Position numbers and translations under genes: made by a program. Source: VRUE01 sp035997045 (lineage in GTDB: Bacteria; Actinomycetota; Thermoleophilia; Solirubrobacterales; 70-9). Taken from it: 64,000 nucleotides of DNA. The DNA lies in NCBI GenBank assembly GCA_035997045.1, contig DASYIY010000014.1, positions 1 through 64,000 on the forward strand, in the 5' to 3' direction. Positions within the stretch are counted from its first letter, which is position 1, and each line of letters starts with the position of its first letter. The notes under the pieces were generated by a model. That model saw only the letters and a program-made list of their open reading frames with translations. It made no database searches and was not told the DNA's origin. Below are positions 16,518-24,052 of this stretch, piece by piece.

Positions 16518-16987
16518 GCAATCTGACCTTCCGCAACGTTGAGGTCGCTCCCGGCGATCCCGTGTCGGCCTGGCCAACCGAGGCAATCCAAACCACGCTT
16601 GAACGTGGCGGGCTTTCGGATTGGCGACAGCTGGCAACGGCGATTAGGACCCACCCGTGGGGCGCAGTTGCCCGCCGCATCGAAGAAGTACTTCACTACA
16701 GCCGCCCGTACGGCGTGTCCGAGTTGATGGAAAGAGTCATCGACCGGGCTCGAGTCGACGCAGAGCGAGCAGAGCGAGACGTCGTTGCGCAAGAGGTAGG
16801 CCACCTCGTGGAGCGAGCCGGCCTGTCGCGCCGGGAGTTTGCATCTCGGATCGGTACGTCAACGTCACGGCTATCGACTTACGCCACCGGCAAAGTCACT
16901 CCGTCGGCGGCATTGATGGTGCGCATGCGGGCCGAGGCCGAGGCGGCGGGAGAGCTCGACCCCAAGCACTCCCGCCGCGCGAGCTGA
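16514..16987 (+). CDS. XRE-type helix-turn-helix protein (putative antitoxin)
   Basis: A 157-residue protein. Residues ~1-95 form a domain of unknown type with a WGAVARRIEEVLHYSRPYG segment. Residues ~98-138 form an XRE-like HTH (LVERAGLSRREFASRIGTST followed by SRLSTYATGKVTPSAALMV). The last 16 residues (EAEAAGELDPKHSRRAS) are encoded by the right copy of the 52-bp repeat, so the C-terminus is a graft matching that of the upstream acyl-CoA dehydrogenase. Translational coupling to the nucleotidyltransferase and the palindrome over the promoter support a TA antitoxin and autorepressor role. Confidence 0.72.
   Translation: MSNLTFRNVEVAPGDPVSAWPTEAIQTTLERGGLSDWRQLATAIRTHPWGAVARRIEEVLHYSRPYGVSELMERVIDRARVDAERAERDVVAQEVGHLVERAGLSRREFASRIGTSTSRLSTYATGKVTPSAALMVRMRAEAEAAGELDPKHSRRAS
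16931..16982 (+). repeat. 52-bp direct repeat, right copy (att-like)
   Basis: Partner of 15746-15797 with one mismatch. It forms the 3' end of the HTH gene, in the same reading frame as in the left copy, and its stop TGA (16985-16987) lies 1 bp from the stop of the convergent gene. Confidence 0.85.
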
Positions 16988-16988
16988 G

Positions 16989-17741
16989 CTATTCGGTGCC
17001 GATCACGTCGATGCCGCCGGAGGTGGCGGTGACGCCGCTGCCGGTTTCGCAACTGGCTTCGGCCGCCAGGTAGAGCACGTGGGTCGTCGCTTTCGCCGGC
17101 TGGAAGCTGGCAGCCGGACCGATGCTGAGGCGAGCGGTCAGCGGGTCGGTGTCGGTGTCGACGAGAGTCCGGCTGGCGATGAATTCGCCTTCCGTGGGCG
17201 CAGTCGGATCGACCGGGTCGACTAGCAGGCTGGCGGTGATTTCCCTCGTGCCGCTGCAGGATTCTGGAATCACGACTTCGAGCTGCCCGAGGTAGGTGTC
17301 GTCGCGCCCCGCCGGCTGCGTGTACGTGTTCGACTGAAGCGGGTACACCGTCAAAGTCCCTTTGGGAAGCGCTCTCGTAGAGCTGCCGCGTGCTTCCTGC
17401 ACGATCCGGCCGAAGGGGGTTGTCGCGGCGTCGATCTTGGCCCCGGTCACCGCGTTGCTGGCGATCTTCGCGCTCGTGACCGCGTTGTCGTCGAGCTTTT
17501 CGTTCTTGATCGCCTTGTCTTTGATCTTGATCGCCGTGATCGCGTTTTTCTTGACCTTCCGCGTGGTAATCGCGTTCGCCTTGATCTTGGTCGTCGTCAC
17601 CGCGTTGGACTTGAGCTGATGAGGCCCGACGCTGTGCTTGGGCACCCGTGCGGCGATGGCCGTCGCTCCGCCGACGACGAGGATGAGCGCAAGGGTCGAG
17701 ACGACATTGGCGTAGGTCAGGCGCTGACGGATCTGCTTCAC
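16989..17741 (-). CDS. Decapeptide-repeat secreted/surface protein
   Basis: A 250-residue protein with an N-terminal hydrophobic export or anchor segment (LTYANVVSTLALILVVGGAT, residues 8-27). About six tandem decapeptides at residues ~46-105 follow the pattern NA[VI]T-x-x-K-[IV]-K-x. A beta-rich C-terminal head of ~140 residues contains two Cys (ESCSG, EASCET). The 10-residue periodicity suggests a rigid stalk such as a beta-solenoid. The head differs from those of the paralogues. GTG start with a GGAGG Shine-Dalgarno. It is distal in a tandem array of three such genes. Confidence 0.72.
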   Translation of the reverse strand: MKQIRQRLTYANVVSTLALILVVGGATAIAARVPKHSVGPHQLKSNAVTTTKIKANAITTRKVKKNAITAIKIKDKAIKNEKLDDNAVTSAKIASNAVTGAKIDAATTPFGRIVQEARGSSTRALPKGTLTVYPLQSNTYTQPAGRDDTYLGQLEVVIPESCSGTREITASLLVDPVDPTAPTEGEFIASRTLVDTDTDPLTARLSIGPAASFQPAKATTHVLYLAAEASCETGSGVTATSGGIDVIGTE

Positions 17742-17776
17742 GAAGCCTCCTTGAATGATCGGGACGAAGGTCGAAA

Positions 17777-18397
17777 CTAGTAGAGAAGCACGAAGAACCC
17801 GGCGTCCACCGGTGGATTCGTGGGTTTGGCGACTTTGCTGGTCCCGACCCGCGTGTTGACGAATGCCTGCGTTCCAGCCGGACAGACGCCCCCCGGCCCC
17901 GGCCCGGTATCGAACTGAATCGCGACGTCTTCGCCGGACTCGGAGTAGTCGATCGTCGCCACCCCGCCGACGGGAGCCGGGTTGAGCCCGGCGAAGCAGT
18001 AGAAGCCAGTCGAAGTGTGCGTGACATTGGCCTGGGCGATCCCTTGGCTTCCAGCCAGAACCGTGCCTTCGAAAGAGACGTTGGCGGAGCGAGCCAGCTT
18101 TTCAGCGGTCGGCACCACGAAGCCCAGGGCCAACTTGGTCGCATCGACAGAGCCAGCAGCGATCTTTCCGTTCGTCACCGCGCCCTTGGCGATCTTCGCC
18201 GTCTTGATCGCGCTGGGCTTGATCTTCGCCGTGGTCACCGCGCCCCGCTTGATCTTTGTCGTCGTCACCGCCCCGCCCCTAAGCTCATTGCGACCGATCT
18301 TCCTCGCCGCGAATGCCGTAGCGCCTCCGAGGACCAGAAAGACGGCAATCGACGACATCACGTTCGCGTAGGTGAGTCGTGTTCGAATTCGCTTCAC
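17777..18397 (-). CDS. Decapeptide-repeat secreted/surface protein
   Basis: A ~206-residue paralogue. Its N-terminal segment LTYANVMSSIAVFLVLGGAT is nearly identical to that of its neighbours. Five decapeptides follow (GAVTTTKIKR, GAVTTAKIKP, SAIKTAKIAK, GAVTNGKIAA, GSVDATKLAL), then a C-terminal head of ~115 residues. GTG 18397, preceded by AGAGGC, is chosen over an upstream start because all paralogues begin with basic residues then LTYANV. It lies 35 nt upstream of the next paralogue in a likely operon. Function unknown; an adhesin-like role is a guess. Confidence 0.7.
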   Translation of the reverse strand: MKRIRTRLTYANVMSSIAVFLVLGGATAFAARKIGRNELRGGAVTTTKIKRGAVTTAKIKPSAIKTAKIAKGAVTNGKIAAGSVDATKLALGFVVPTAEKLARSANVSFEGTVLAGSQGIAQANVTHTSTGFYCFAGLNPAPVGGVATIDYSESGEDVAIQFDTGPGPGGVCPAGTQAFVNTRVGTSKVAKPTNPPVDAGFFVLLY

Positions 18398-18427
18398 AGA
18401 GCCTCTATTGCAAATGCTAGAGAACGA

Positions 18428-18454
18428 AAGAGGGCGGCCACTGGCCGCCCTCTT
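18428..18454 (-). terminator. Hairpin terminator after the 18474-19055 gene
   Basis: AAGAGGGCGGCC (18428-18439) and GGCCGCCCTCTT (18443-18454) form a perfect 12-bp stem with a 3-nt loop. On the minus strand it lies 20 nt past the stop and is followed by TTCGTT. Confidence 0.7.
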
Positions 18455-18473
18455 GAGATCTGGCGAGTTGGTG

Positions 18474-19055
18474 CTACGGCGTCGGCGCGACGACGCAGCG
18501 GAAAGCGGTAGCAGTGGAAAAAAGTACGGCTTCAAAGCTTCCGTCGGGTTTCACGTTGAAGCTGGTGTTAGTGCTGAACAGGTCGCCCGATCTCTCCGGC
18601 GCTGGAATCGGCTGGATTTTCCGGGTGAAGCCACTCAACTCAGCCGCGCTCGGCAAGCGACGCCCGGCGCTGACACATGTGTCATTTGCTCCTTCGTAGG
18701 TGGTCGGGACGCGGGGAGTCGTCTCGAAGCAGGCACCCTGGGTCAACACTGTGCCCGCAGGGCAGACTGGGGTCAGAGTCCCCGCAGCCAGGTCAACGGA
18801 CGTGAGGCTGCCATCTTTGACCTTGGCGCCAGTCACGGCGTCATTCTTGATCTTTGATGGGGTAACCGCTTCTTTCTTGATCTTGCCTGCAGTGACCGCT
18901 TCCTTCTTGAGCTTGCCGGTTGTGATCGAGTTGCCCTTGATTTCGTTCGAGCCGATCTTCTTGGCGGCGTATGCGGCGCCACCGCCGAGGACCAGGAAGA
19001 CGGCGACCGACGACATCACGTTTGCATACGTGAGTCGCTTGCGTATGAGCTTCAC
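18474..19055 (-). CDS. Decapeptide-repeat secreted/surface protein
   Basis: A 193-residue paralogue starting with basic residues and LTYANVMSSVAVFLVLGGGA, ending the signal region AYAAKK. Repeats NSITTGKLKK, EAVTAGKIKK, EAVTPSKIKN and DAVTGAKVKD follow. The ~100-residue head contains four Cys (VCPAG, GACFE, DTCVS, FRCVV) and a partial C-type-lectin or sulfatase-modifying-like look (RRLPSAAELSGF), but this is not a firm domain call. GTG start with an AAGGAG Shine-Dalgarno. A strong hairpin terminator separates it from the next paralogue. Confidence 0.7.
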   Translation of the reverse strand: MKLIRKRLTYANVMSSVAVFLVLGGGAAYAAKKIGSNEIKGNSITTGKLKKEAVTAGKIKKEAVTPSKIKNDAVTGAKVKDGSLTSVDLAAGTLTPVCPAGTVLTQGACFETTPRVPTTYEGANDTCVSAGRRLPSAAELSGFTRKIQPIPAPERSGDLFSTNTSFNVKPDGSFEAVLFSTATAFRCVVAPTP

Positions 19056-19184
19056 GAATTCTCCTTGCAGTTGAACGAGCAGCGGCGGCCGCAGGGGGCG
19101 ACGGCCTCTACCCAGATTTCTGAGTAATGCAGGACCTTTTCAGGCCAATTTCATGCTGTCAAGCCGAATGGACGCTATTCGACG

Positions 19185-20246
19185 TCAGCGGCGCTCGGCC
19201 TGCTCGGCCGCCTCGGCGAGGCGCTCGACCAGGCGGGCGAAGGCTTCGATTCCGGGGTCGACCTTGCCGTATCCGCCGGCGGCGTAGCGGGCATAGACGC
19301 CCTCGAGGATGATCGCCAGCTTCCAGTAGCCGAGGGCGATGAAGAAGTCGAGCTGGGAAAGATCGCGGCCGGAGCGCTCGGCGTAGCGGGCCTTCAGCGC
19401 CTCCCGCTTGGGGAAGCCGGGCGCCAGGGTCGCCGGCTGGCCGAGAGCGACCAGCTCCTCCCCCGCCTCGGGCCAGTAGACCATCAGCAGGCCGACGTCG
19501 GCGAGCGGATCGCCCAGGGTGCAGAGCTCCCAATCGACGACCGCCGCCACCTCGCCGCTGGGCGTGAGGATCATGTTGTCGAGCCGGTAGTCGCCGTGGA
19601 CGATCGTCGCCGAGCCCTGCTCGGGGATGCGCGCCGCGAGGCGCTCGTGGACGGCATCGATCGCCGGCAGCTCGCGCGTCTTCGACTTCTCCCACTGGCC
19701 CTGCCAGCGGCGCAGCTGGCGGGCGACGTAGTCCTCCTTGCGGCCGAGCTCGCCGAGGCCGGCGGCGTCGGGATCGACGGCGTGGATCTCGACCAGGGTG
19801 TCGACGACCCGCTCGCCGATCGCCTGGCGGTCTGCTTCGTCCGGGAAGGCATCGGCCTCGGCGAGGCCGCGCAGGATCGGGCCCTCGACGAACTCCATCA
19901 CGTAGAAGGGCGCCTCGTTGACGCTCTCGTCCTCGCAGAGGCCGACGACCGGCGCGACCGGCACCGGCGTCGGCGCCAGGGCCGAGACGACGCGGTGCTC
20001 GCGGCCCATGTCGTGGGCGGAACCGAGGCGCTTGCCGAGCGGCGGCCGGCGCAGCGCCCAACGCCCGCTGCCGGCGTCGCGCACGCCGTAGGTCAGGTTC
20101 GAGTGCCCGCCCGAGATCCGCTCGAAGGAGAGCGGCAACCGCACGCCGGGCACGCGCTCGCCGAACCAGGCTTCGACTCCACCCCGGTCGATCCCGTCGG
20201 GAGCCCCTGCAGTGCCGTCGGCCGTGCCTGTAGCCTCGTTGCCCAT
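19185..20246 (-). CDS. APH-family phosphotransferase (ACAD10-like kinase)
   Basis: A ~353-residue protein of the aminoglycoside-phosphotransferase/kinase fold. It has SFERISGGHSNLTYGV near residue 40 (nucleotide-binding strand), the catalytic Brenner motif IVHGDYRLDNM near residue 215 and the metal-binding VVDWELCTLGDPLADVG near residue 235. This subgroup, similar to the kinase part of ACAD10/11, is usually linked to acyl-CoA metabolism, phosphorylating hydroxyacyl compounds, and not to drug resistance. ATG 20246 follows TATGCT by 9 nt. Its 5' end overlaps the region of the divergent histidine kinase start. Confidence 0.83.
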   Translation of the reverse strand: MGNEATGTADGTAGAPDGIDRGGVEAWFGERVPGVRLPLSFERISGGHSNLTYGVRDAGSGRWALRRPPLGKRLGSAHDMGREHRVVSALAPTPVPVAPVVGLCEDESVNEAPFYVMEFVEGPILRGLAEADAFPDEADRQAIGERVVDTLVEIHAVDPDAAGLGELGRKEDYVARQLRRWQGQWEKSKTRELPAIDAVHERLAARIPEQGSATIVHGDYRLDNMILTPSGEVAAVVDWELCTLGDPLADVGLLMVYWPEAGEELVALGQPATLAPGFPKREALKARYAERSGRDLSQLDFFIALGYWKLAIILEGVYARYAAGGYGKVDPGIEAFARLVERLAEAAEQAERR

Positions 20247-21513
20247 AGCCGCGCAAGCATATTCACGACGCCGTTTCCGGCTCAGCCCGTCGCTTGCCAA
20301 CAGGCTGACGATCGGCTTTGCCATTGCCTTCGCCGTGCTCACCGGCCTCGCCGTGGTCGGCGTGGCGCGCTTTCTGCAGCAGCGCCAGGACTTCGAGAAC
20401 GCGACCGCCCGCTCCTACCAGGTGGAGATCGCTGCGCGCAACCGACTCGCCGCGGGAACGCATCCGGATGCCGCGCGGACCGCGATCCTTGCCCAGCAGC
20501 ACAAGCGCCAGACCCTGCGCGACAACATCGACGGCGAGACCCGCGATACGGCGCTGCTGGTTGGCGCTGGCCTAATCGCCGGCTTGACCGGCGCCGCTTT
20601 GCTCTTCAGCGGCCTGATCTCCTCGATGCGCCGGCCGCTCGAGGAGCTGGTCGATGCTTCCGGTCGCCTCGCCGCCGGCGACCTCGAGACGCGGGTCAAA
20701 ATCGGCGGCCTCTCGGAGACCGCGACGCTCGGCGCTGCCTTCAACGAGATGGCCGCCGAGCTGCAGCGCCGGGCCGGCGAGCGCGATCAGCTGGAAACGA
20801 TGAAGGACGAGTTCGTGCTCACCGCCTCGCACGAGCTGCGCAGCCCGCTGACCTCGGTCCAGGGCTTCGCCGAGCTGCTGATGCTGGAGCGCGACAAGCT
20901 CAGCTCCAAGCAGGCCGACACGGTCGAGATCATCCTCGACAACACCCGCCATCTGGTGCGCCTGCTCAACGACCTGCTCGACCTCGCCCGCAGCGACGCC
21001 GGGCGGCTGACCATCAAACCCTCACCGACCGGCGTCGCACCGCTGGTCGAGGACGCGGTGCGGACGATGCGGAGCCAGACCGAAGCCGCCCGCCAGACAC
21101 TGCACAGCGAAATCGAGGAGGATCTGCCACAGGTCAGCGTCGATCGTGACCGCATCCGCCAAGTACTTGTGAATCTCCTTACCAACGCCCACGAGTACAG
21201 TCCGGAAGGCGCGACGATCGCCGTGGCAGCTGCACGCCGCAACGGTGCCGTGGAGATAGCCGTGAGCGATAACGGCCCCGGTATGGCAGAGGACCAGCTT
21301 GAGCACATATTCGAGCGATTCACCCGCGGCGACGCGGGCCTCACGCAGCACGTCGGCGGCACCGGCCTCGGCCTGGCGATCTCGAAGTCCCTGGTCGAGC
21401 TGCACGGCGGCACGATCGGCGCCAACTCCGCACCGGGACACGGCTCCACCTTCCGCGTCCTGCTCCCCGCCGGCCGAGTAGCGCCCGGCGGGTCCGAACG
21501 GGTAGAGGCTTAG
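20212..21513 (+). CDS. Membrane sensor histidine kinase (HAMP-HisKA-HATPase)
   Basis: A ~430-residue sensor kinase with a first membrane helix near residues 30-50, a short periplasmic loop, a second helix near residue 120 and a HAMP linker (MRRPLEELVDASGRLAAGDL). The phosphoacceptor H-box is ASHELRSPLTSVQGF, the N-box VLVNLLTNAHEYSP, the G1 box VSDNGPGM and the G2 box GGTGLGLAISKSLVELHGG. The true start is unclear: GTG 20212, GTG 20224 and TTG 20239 are possible, and all overlap the divergent kinase gene. The response regulator begins 3 nt after the stop. Confidence 0.9.
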   Translation: MPSAVPVASLPIAAQAYSRRRFRLSPSLANRLTIGFAIAFAVLTGLAVVGVARFLQQRQDFENATARSYQVEIAARNRLAAGTHPDAARTAILAQQHKRQTLRDNIDGETRDTALLVGAGLIAGLTGAALLFSGLISSMRRPLEELVDASGRLAAGDLETRVKIGGLSETATLGAAFNEMAAELQRRAGERDQLETMKDEFVLTASHELRSPLTSVQGFAELLMLERDKLSSKQADTVEIILDNTRHLVRLLNDLLDLARSDAGRLTIKPSPTGVAPLVEDAVRTMRSQTEAARQTLHSEIEEDLPQVSVDRDRIRQVLVNLLTNAHEYSPEGATIAVAAARRNGAVEIAVSDNGPGMAEDQLEHIFERFTRGDAGLTQHVGGTGLGLAISKSLVELHGGTIGANSAPGHGSTFRVLLPAGRVAPGGSERVEA

Positions 21514-21515
21514 GC

Positions 21516-21893
21516 ATGGGCCGCGTACTGATCGCCGACGACTCCGAGACGATCCTGCTGCTGATGCGAACGCGGCTGGAGATGGAGGGCTACGAGGTGG
21601 TGACCGCCGCCGACGGCGTCGAGGTGCTCGAGTTGATGCAGCGCCCCGGCGAGCCCGCGCCGGACATCCTCCTGCTTGACGCGATGATGCCGCGCAAGTC
21701 TGGCATCGATGCCCTGCGCGAGCTGCGCGCCGCCGGGGTGCAGACGCCGGTCCTCATAGTCAGCGCTCACCAGGACGAAATGGACGCCGGCGCCGCCACC
21801 GACGTCGAGGTCAGCGGCTACATCACCAAGCCGATCGACTTCGAGCGGCTCTTCGCCTGCATCGCCGAACTAACCGGGCCCGGACCCGCGTAG
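21516..21893 (+). CDS. Single-domain response regulator (CheY-like)
   Basis: A 125-residue receiver domain with no output domain. The acidic pocket is ADDSE near residue 8, the phosphoacceptor Asp lies in ILLLDAMMP near residue 55, and the conserved Lys is in GYITKPIDF near residue 105. It forms an operon with the upstream histidine kinase. Lacking a DNA-binding domain, it must act through protein contacts or a phosphorelay. Confidence 0.92.
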   Translation: MGRVLIADDSETILLLMRTRLEMEGYEVVTAADGVEVLELMQRPGEPAPDILLLDAMMPRKSGIDALRELRAAGVQTPVLIVSAHQDEMDAGAATDVEVSGYITKPIDFERLFACIAELTGPGPA

Positions 21894-21906
21894 TAGCGGG
21901 ACCGGG
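21879..21906. terminator. Hairpin over the response-regulator stop codon
   Basis: CCCGGACCCGC (21879-21889) pairs with GCGGGACCGGG (21896-21906) apart from one A-A mismatch. It spans the stop and lies between two convergent genes. A possible bidirectional terminator, without a clear T-tract. Confidence 0.45.
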
Positions 21907-21922
21907 ACCCGGCAAAAGCGGA

Positions 21923-22450
21923 CTAGCCGATGGCTTTCACCGCTGTGCAAATGGCCGTGACGGTCATCGTGACCCCCGGACCGAAGGCGAAGCCCGTTGC
22001 CGTCCACCCGGTGTGGGTGGGAACCGGCCCGCTGTCGTTCACTTCCCCGAGCGACTCACTGCTCAAGCTGGTGCCTCCACCAATTACGTAGGTACCGGCG
22101 GGGCAGCTGGCGGTACCCGGTGAACCGGTCAGGGCTTCCGAGACCGGCACCGTGGCGACTGCGTACAGGACACTCCCGATGCTGCTTGCCGTGACACCGG
22201 TGAGAGTGCTCTGGTTGATCTGGGTCGCTCCCAGCGAACCGGCTTTGATCTGGGTGCCGGTGAGCGAACCCGGCTTGATCTGGGTGCCGGTCAAGCTCTT
22301 CGACTTGATTCGGTTACCCGGAACCGAACCCGGTTTGATCTGGGCGCCGCTGATCTTGCCGGCGGCGTAGACAGAGCCGCCAAGGGCAACAAAGAGTGCA
22401 ACAAAGGCAACTACATTGGAGAAGGTGAGCACCTTCCTGACTCGAGTCAT
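21923..22450 (-). CDS. Decapeptide-repeat secreted/surface protein
   Basis: A ~175-residue fourth member of the family, more divergent: LTFSNVVAFVALFVALGGSV replaces LTYANV, and the repeats use Gln and Gly (KSLTGTQIKP, GSLTGTQIKA, GSLGATQINQ). The 10-residue period is kept. The ~95-residue head has two Cys (TASCPAG, AICTAV) and resembles no domain I know. ATG 22450 has the Shine-Dalgarno TAGGAG. It lies apart from the three-gene array, beyond the APH kinase and the two-component pair. Confidence 0.7.
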   Translation of the reverse strand: MTRVRKVLTFSNVVAFVALFVALGGSVYAAGKISGAQIKPGSVPGNRIKSKSLTGTQIKPGSLTGTQIKAGSLGATQINQSTLTGVTASSIGSVLYAVATVPVSEALTGSPGTASCPAGTYVIGGGTSLSSESLGEVNDSGPVPTHTGWTATGFAFGPGVTMTVTAICTAVKAIG

Positions 22451-22552
22451 TTCATCTCCTAGATAGGACAAAACCGGACGATTACCGGCGGCACCCTAGT
22501 GCAGAGAGGTGAGATTCGTTCAGTAGGAGAAAATCGAGCCAATCAGAGCGAG

Positions 22553-24052
22553 CTAGCTCTTGGCGATCTCGAGGCGGATCTCTTTGCCTTTGACCTTCGT
22601 GCCGTCGAGATACTCGACGGTCTGCTCGGCCTTGTCGGGGTCGACCTGGACGAAGGAGAAGCGGTGCAGGACGTTGACCTCGTGGATCGCCTCTTCGGGC
22701 AGGACAGCGCCCTCGCGCAGGGCCCAGCGCAGATCCTCCTCGGTGATGCCGCTGCGCTCGCCGCGGTTGACGAAGAGCTTGACCGGGCCGTTTGACTTGT
22801 CGACCTTCGGCGCCTCGCGCTTGGGCTCCTCGATCTCCGGCTCGGCGTCATCGGCCTCGCCCTCAGACGCCGCGCTTGGCTCGGAGACCACCGGCTTGCT
22901 GCGCTCGCGGCGACGCGGGCGCGGCGCGTGCTCGAGCCGCTCCTCCGGGGTTTCCCACTCGCCGATCGTCGTCTTCACGTCGCGCTCGATGCGGCCGATC
23001 TCCTCGCGCTGCGCCGGGGTGACGAAGGTGATCGCGCGCCCGGTACGGCCGACTCGGCCGGTACGACCGATGCGGTGCACGTAGACCTCAGAGGAGGCGG
23101 GAACGTCGAAGTTGATCACGTGGGTGACGTGCTCGATGTCGAGGCCGCGGGCGGCGATGTCGGTCGCCACCAGCAACCGCACCCGGTGGTCCTTGAAAGC
23201 GATCATCACGCCGTCGCGCGAGCCCTGGCTCATGTCGCCGTGCAGGGCCTTGACGTCGAGGCCTTTGTTCTTGAGCGTCTTCTCGAGCCGGTCGGCGCCA
23301 ATCTTGGTGCGGCAGAAGATGATCGCCTGCTCGGGTTCCTCGATCTTCAGCAGCTCGACCAGCTTCGCTGCCTTCTCTTTGGCACCAACCTCGACGAAGG
23401 CCTGGGCGATCGCGTCGACGGTCAGCGTTTTCGGCGTGATGCTGATCGTCGTCGGGTCATACATGTAGCTCTCGGCGAGGCGTTTGACCGGTGGCGGCAT
23501 CGTCGCCGAGAAGAGCGCGGTCTGGCGCCCGCTCGGGCACATCCGCAGGATCTTCTCGACGTCCTCGATGAAGCCGAGGTCGAGCATCTCGTCGGCCTCG
23601 TCGAGGACGATGTAGCGGGCCGCGGTGAGGACCAGCGAGCGGCGGCTCATCAGGTCCATCATCCGCCCGACCGTGGCAACGACGACCTGGGCGCCGCCAC
23701 GCAGCTGGGCCTGCTGGGATTTGATCGGAGCGCCACCGAAAACGGCGACGATCTCGACGTCGAGGTGCTCGGCGTAGGAGCGCAGCGCCTGGGTCACCTG
23801 GATGCAGAGCTCGCGGGTCGGAGTGAGGACAACCGCCTGCACCTCGTCGTTGTCGGGATCGAGGTACTGCAGCAGTGGCAGGCCGAAGGCCGCCGTCTTG
23901 CCGGTGCCGGTCTGCGCCTGGCCGATCACGTCGTGACCGCCGAGCAGCTCGGGAATCGCCTGATCCTGGATCGGCGTCGGGTCCTGGAAGCCGAGCTCGT
24001 CGAGGGCCTGCTGGATCGCGGGCGAGAGGCCGAGCTCTTTGAAGGAGATCAC
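22553..24052 (-). CDS. deaD: DEAD-box ATP-dependent RNA helicase
   Basis: A 499-residue RNA helicase with all core motifs: the Q motif region GFQDPTPIQDQAIP, Walker A AQTGTGKTAAF, Ib TPTRELCIQ, DEAD box VLDEADEMLDLGF, SAT, and motif VI HRIGRTGRVGRTGRA. Beyond residue ~370 comes a charged linker and a C-terminal DbpA/CsdA-type RNA-binding domain (VKLFVNRGERSGITEEDLRW). Expected roles are ribosome assembly and RNA turnover. The ATG is overlapped by the stop of the upstream quinone reductase gene, so the two are co-transcribed. Confidence 0.93.
   Translation of the reverse strand: MISFKELGLSPAIQQALDELGFQDPTPIQDQAIPELLGGHDVIGQAQTGTGKTAAFGLPLLQYLDPDNDEVQAVVLTPTRELCIQVTQALRSYAEHLDVEIVAVFGGAPIKSQQAQLRGGAQVVVATVGRMMDLMSRRSLVLTAARYIVLDEADEMLDLGFIEDVEKILRMCPSGRQTALFSATMPPPVKRLAESYMYDPTTISITPKTLTVDAIAQAFVEVGAKEKAAKLVELLKIEEPEQAIIFCRTKIGADRLEKTLKNKGLDVKALHGDMSQGSRDGVMIAFKDHRVRLLVATDIAARGLDIEHVTHVINFDVPASSEVYVHRIGRTGRVGRTGRAITFVTPAQREEIGRIERDVKTTIGEWETPEERLEHAPRPRRRERSKPVVSEPSAASEGEADDAEPEIEEPKREAPKVDKSNGPVKLFVNRGERSGITEEDLRWALREGAVLPEEAIHEVNVLHRFSFVQVDPDKAEQTVEYLDGTKVKGKEIRLEIAKS

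Larger units (their letters stand above)
15798..16987 (+). mobile_element. Putative small inserted toxin-antitoxin cassette between direct repeats
   Basis: The repeat-to-repeat offset is 1185 bp and the cassette holds only a nucleotidyltransferase-like gene and an HTH gene with their own operator-like promoter. Taking out one repeat plus the cassette would leave an intact acyl-CoA dehydrogenase ending right before the convergent gene at 16989. No integrase or transposase is present, so the route of entry is unknown. Confidence 0.55.

Noticed and set aside
19185..20246. Aminoglycoside resistance gene
   Set aside because: The kinase fold is present, but the sequence resembles the ACAD10/11-like group linked to acyl-CoA metabolism, and there is no resistance context.
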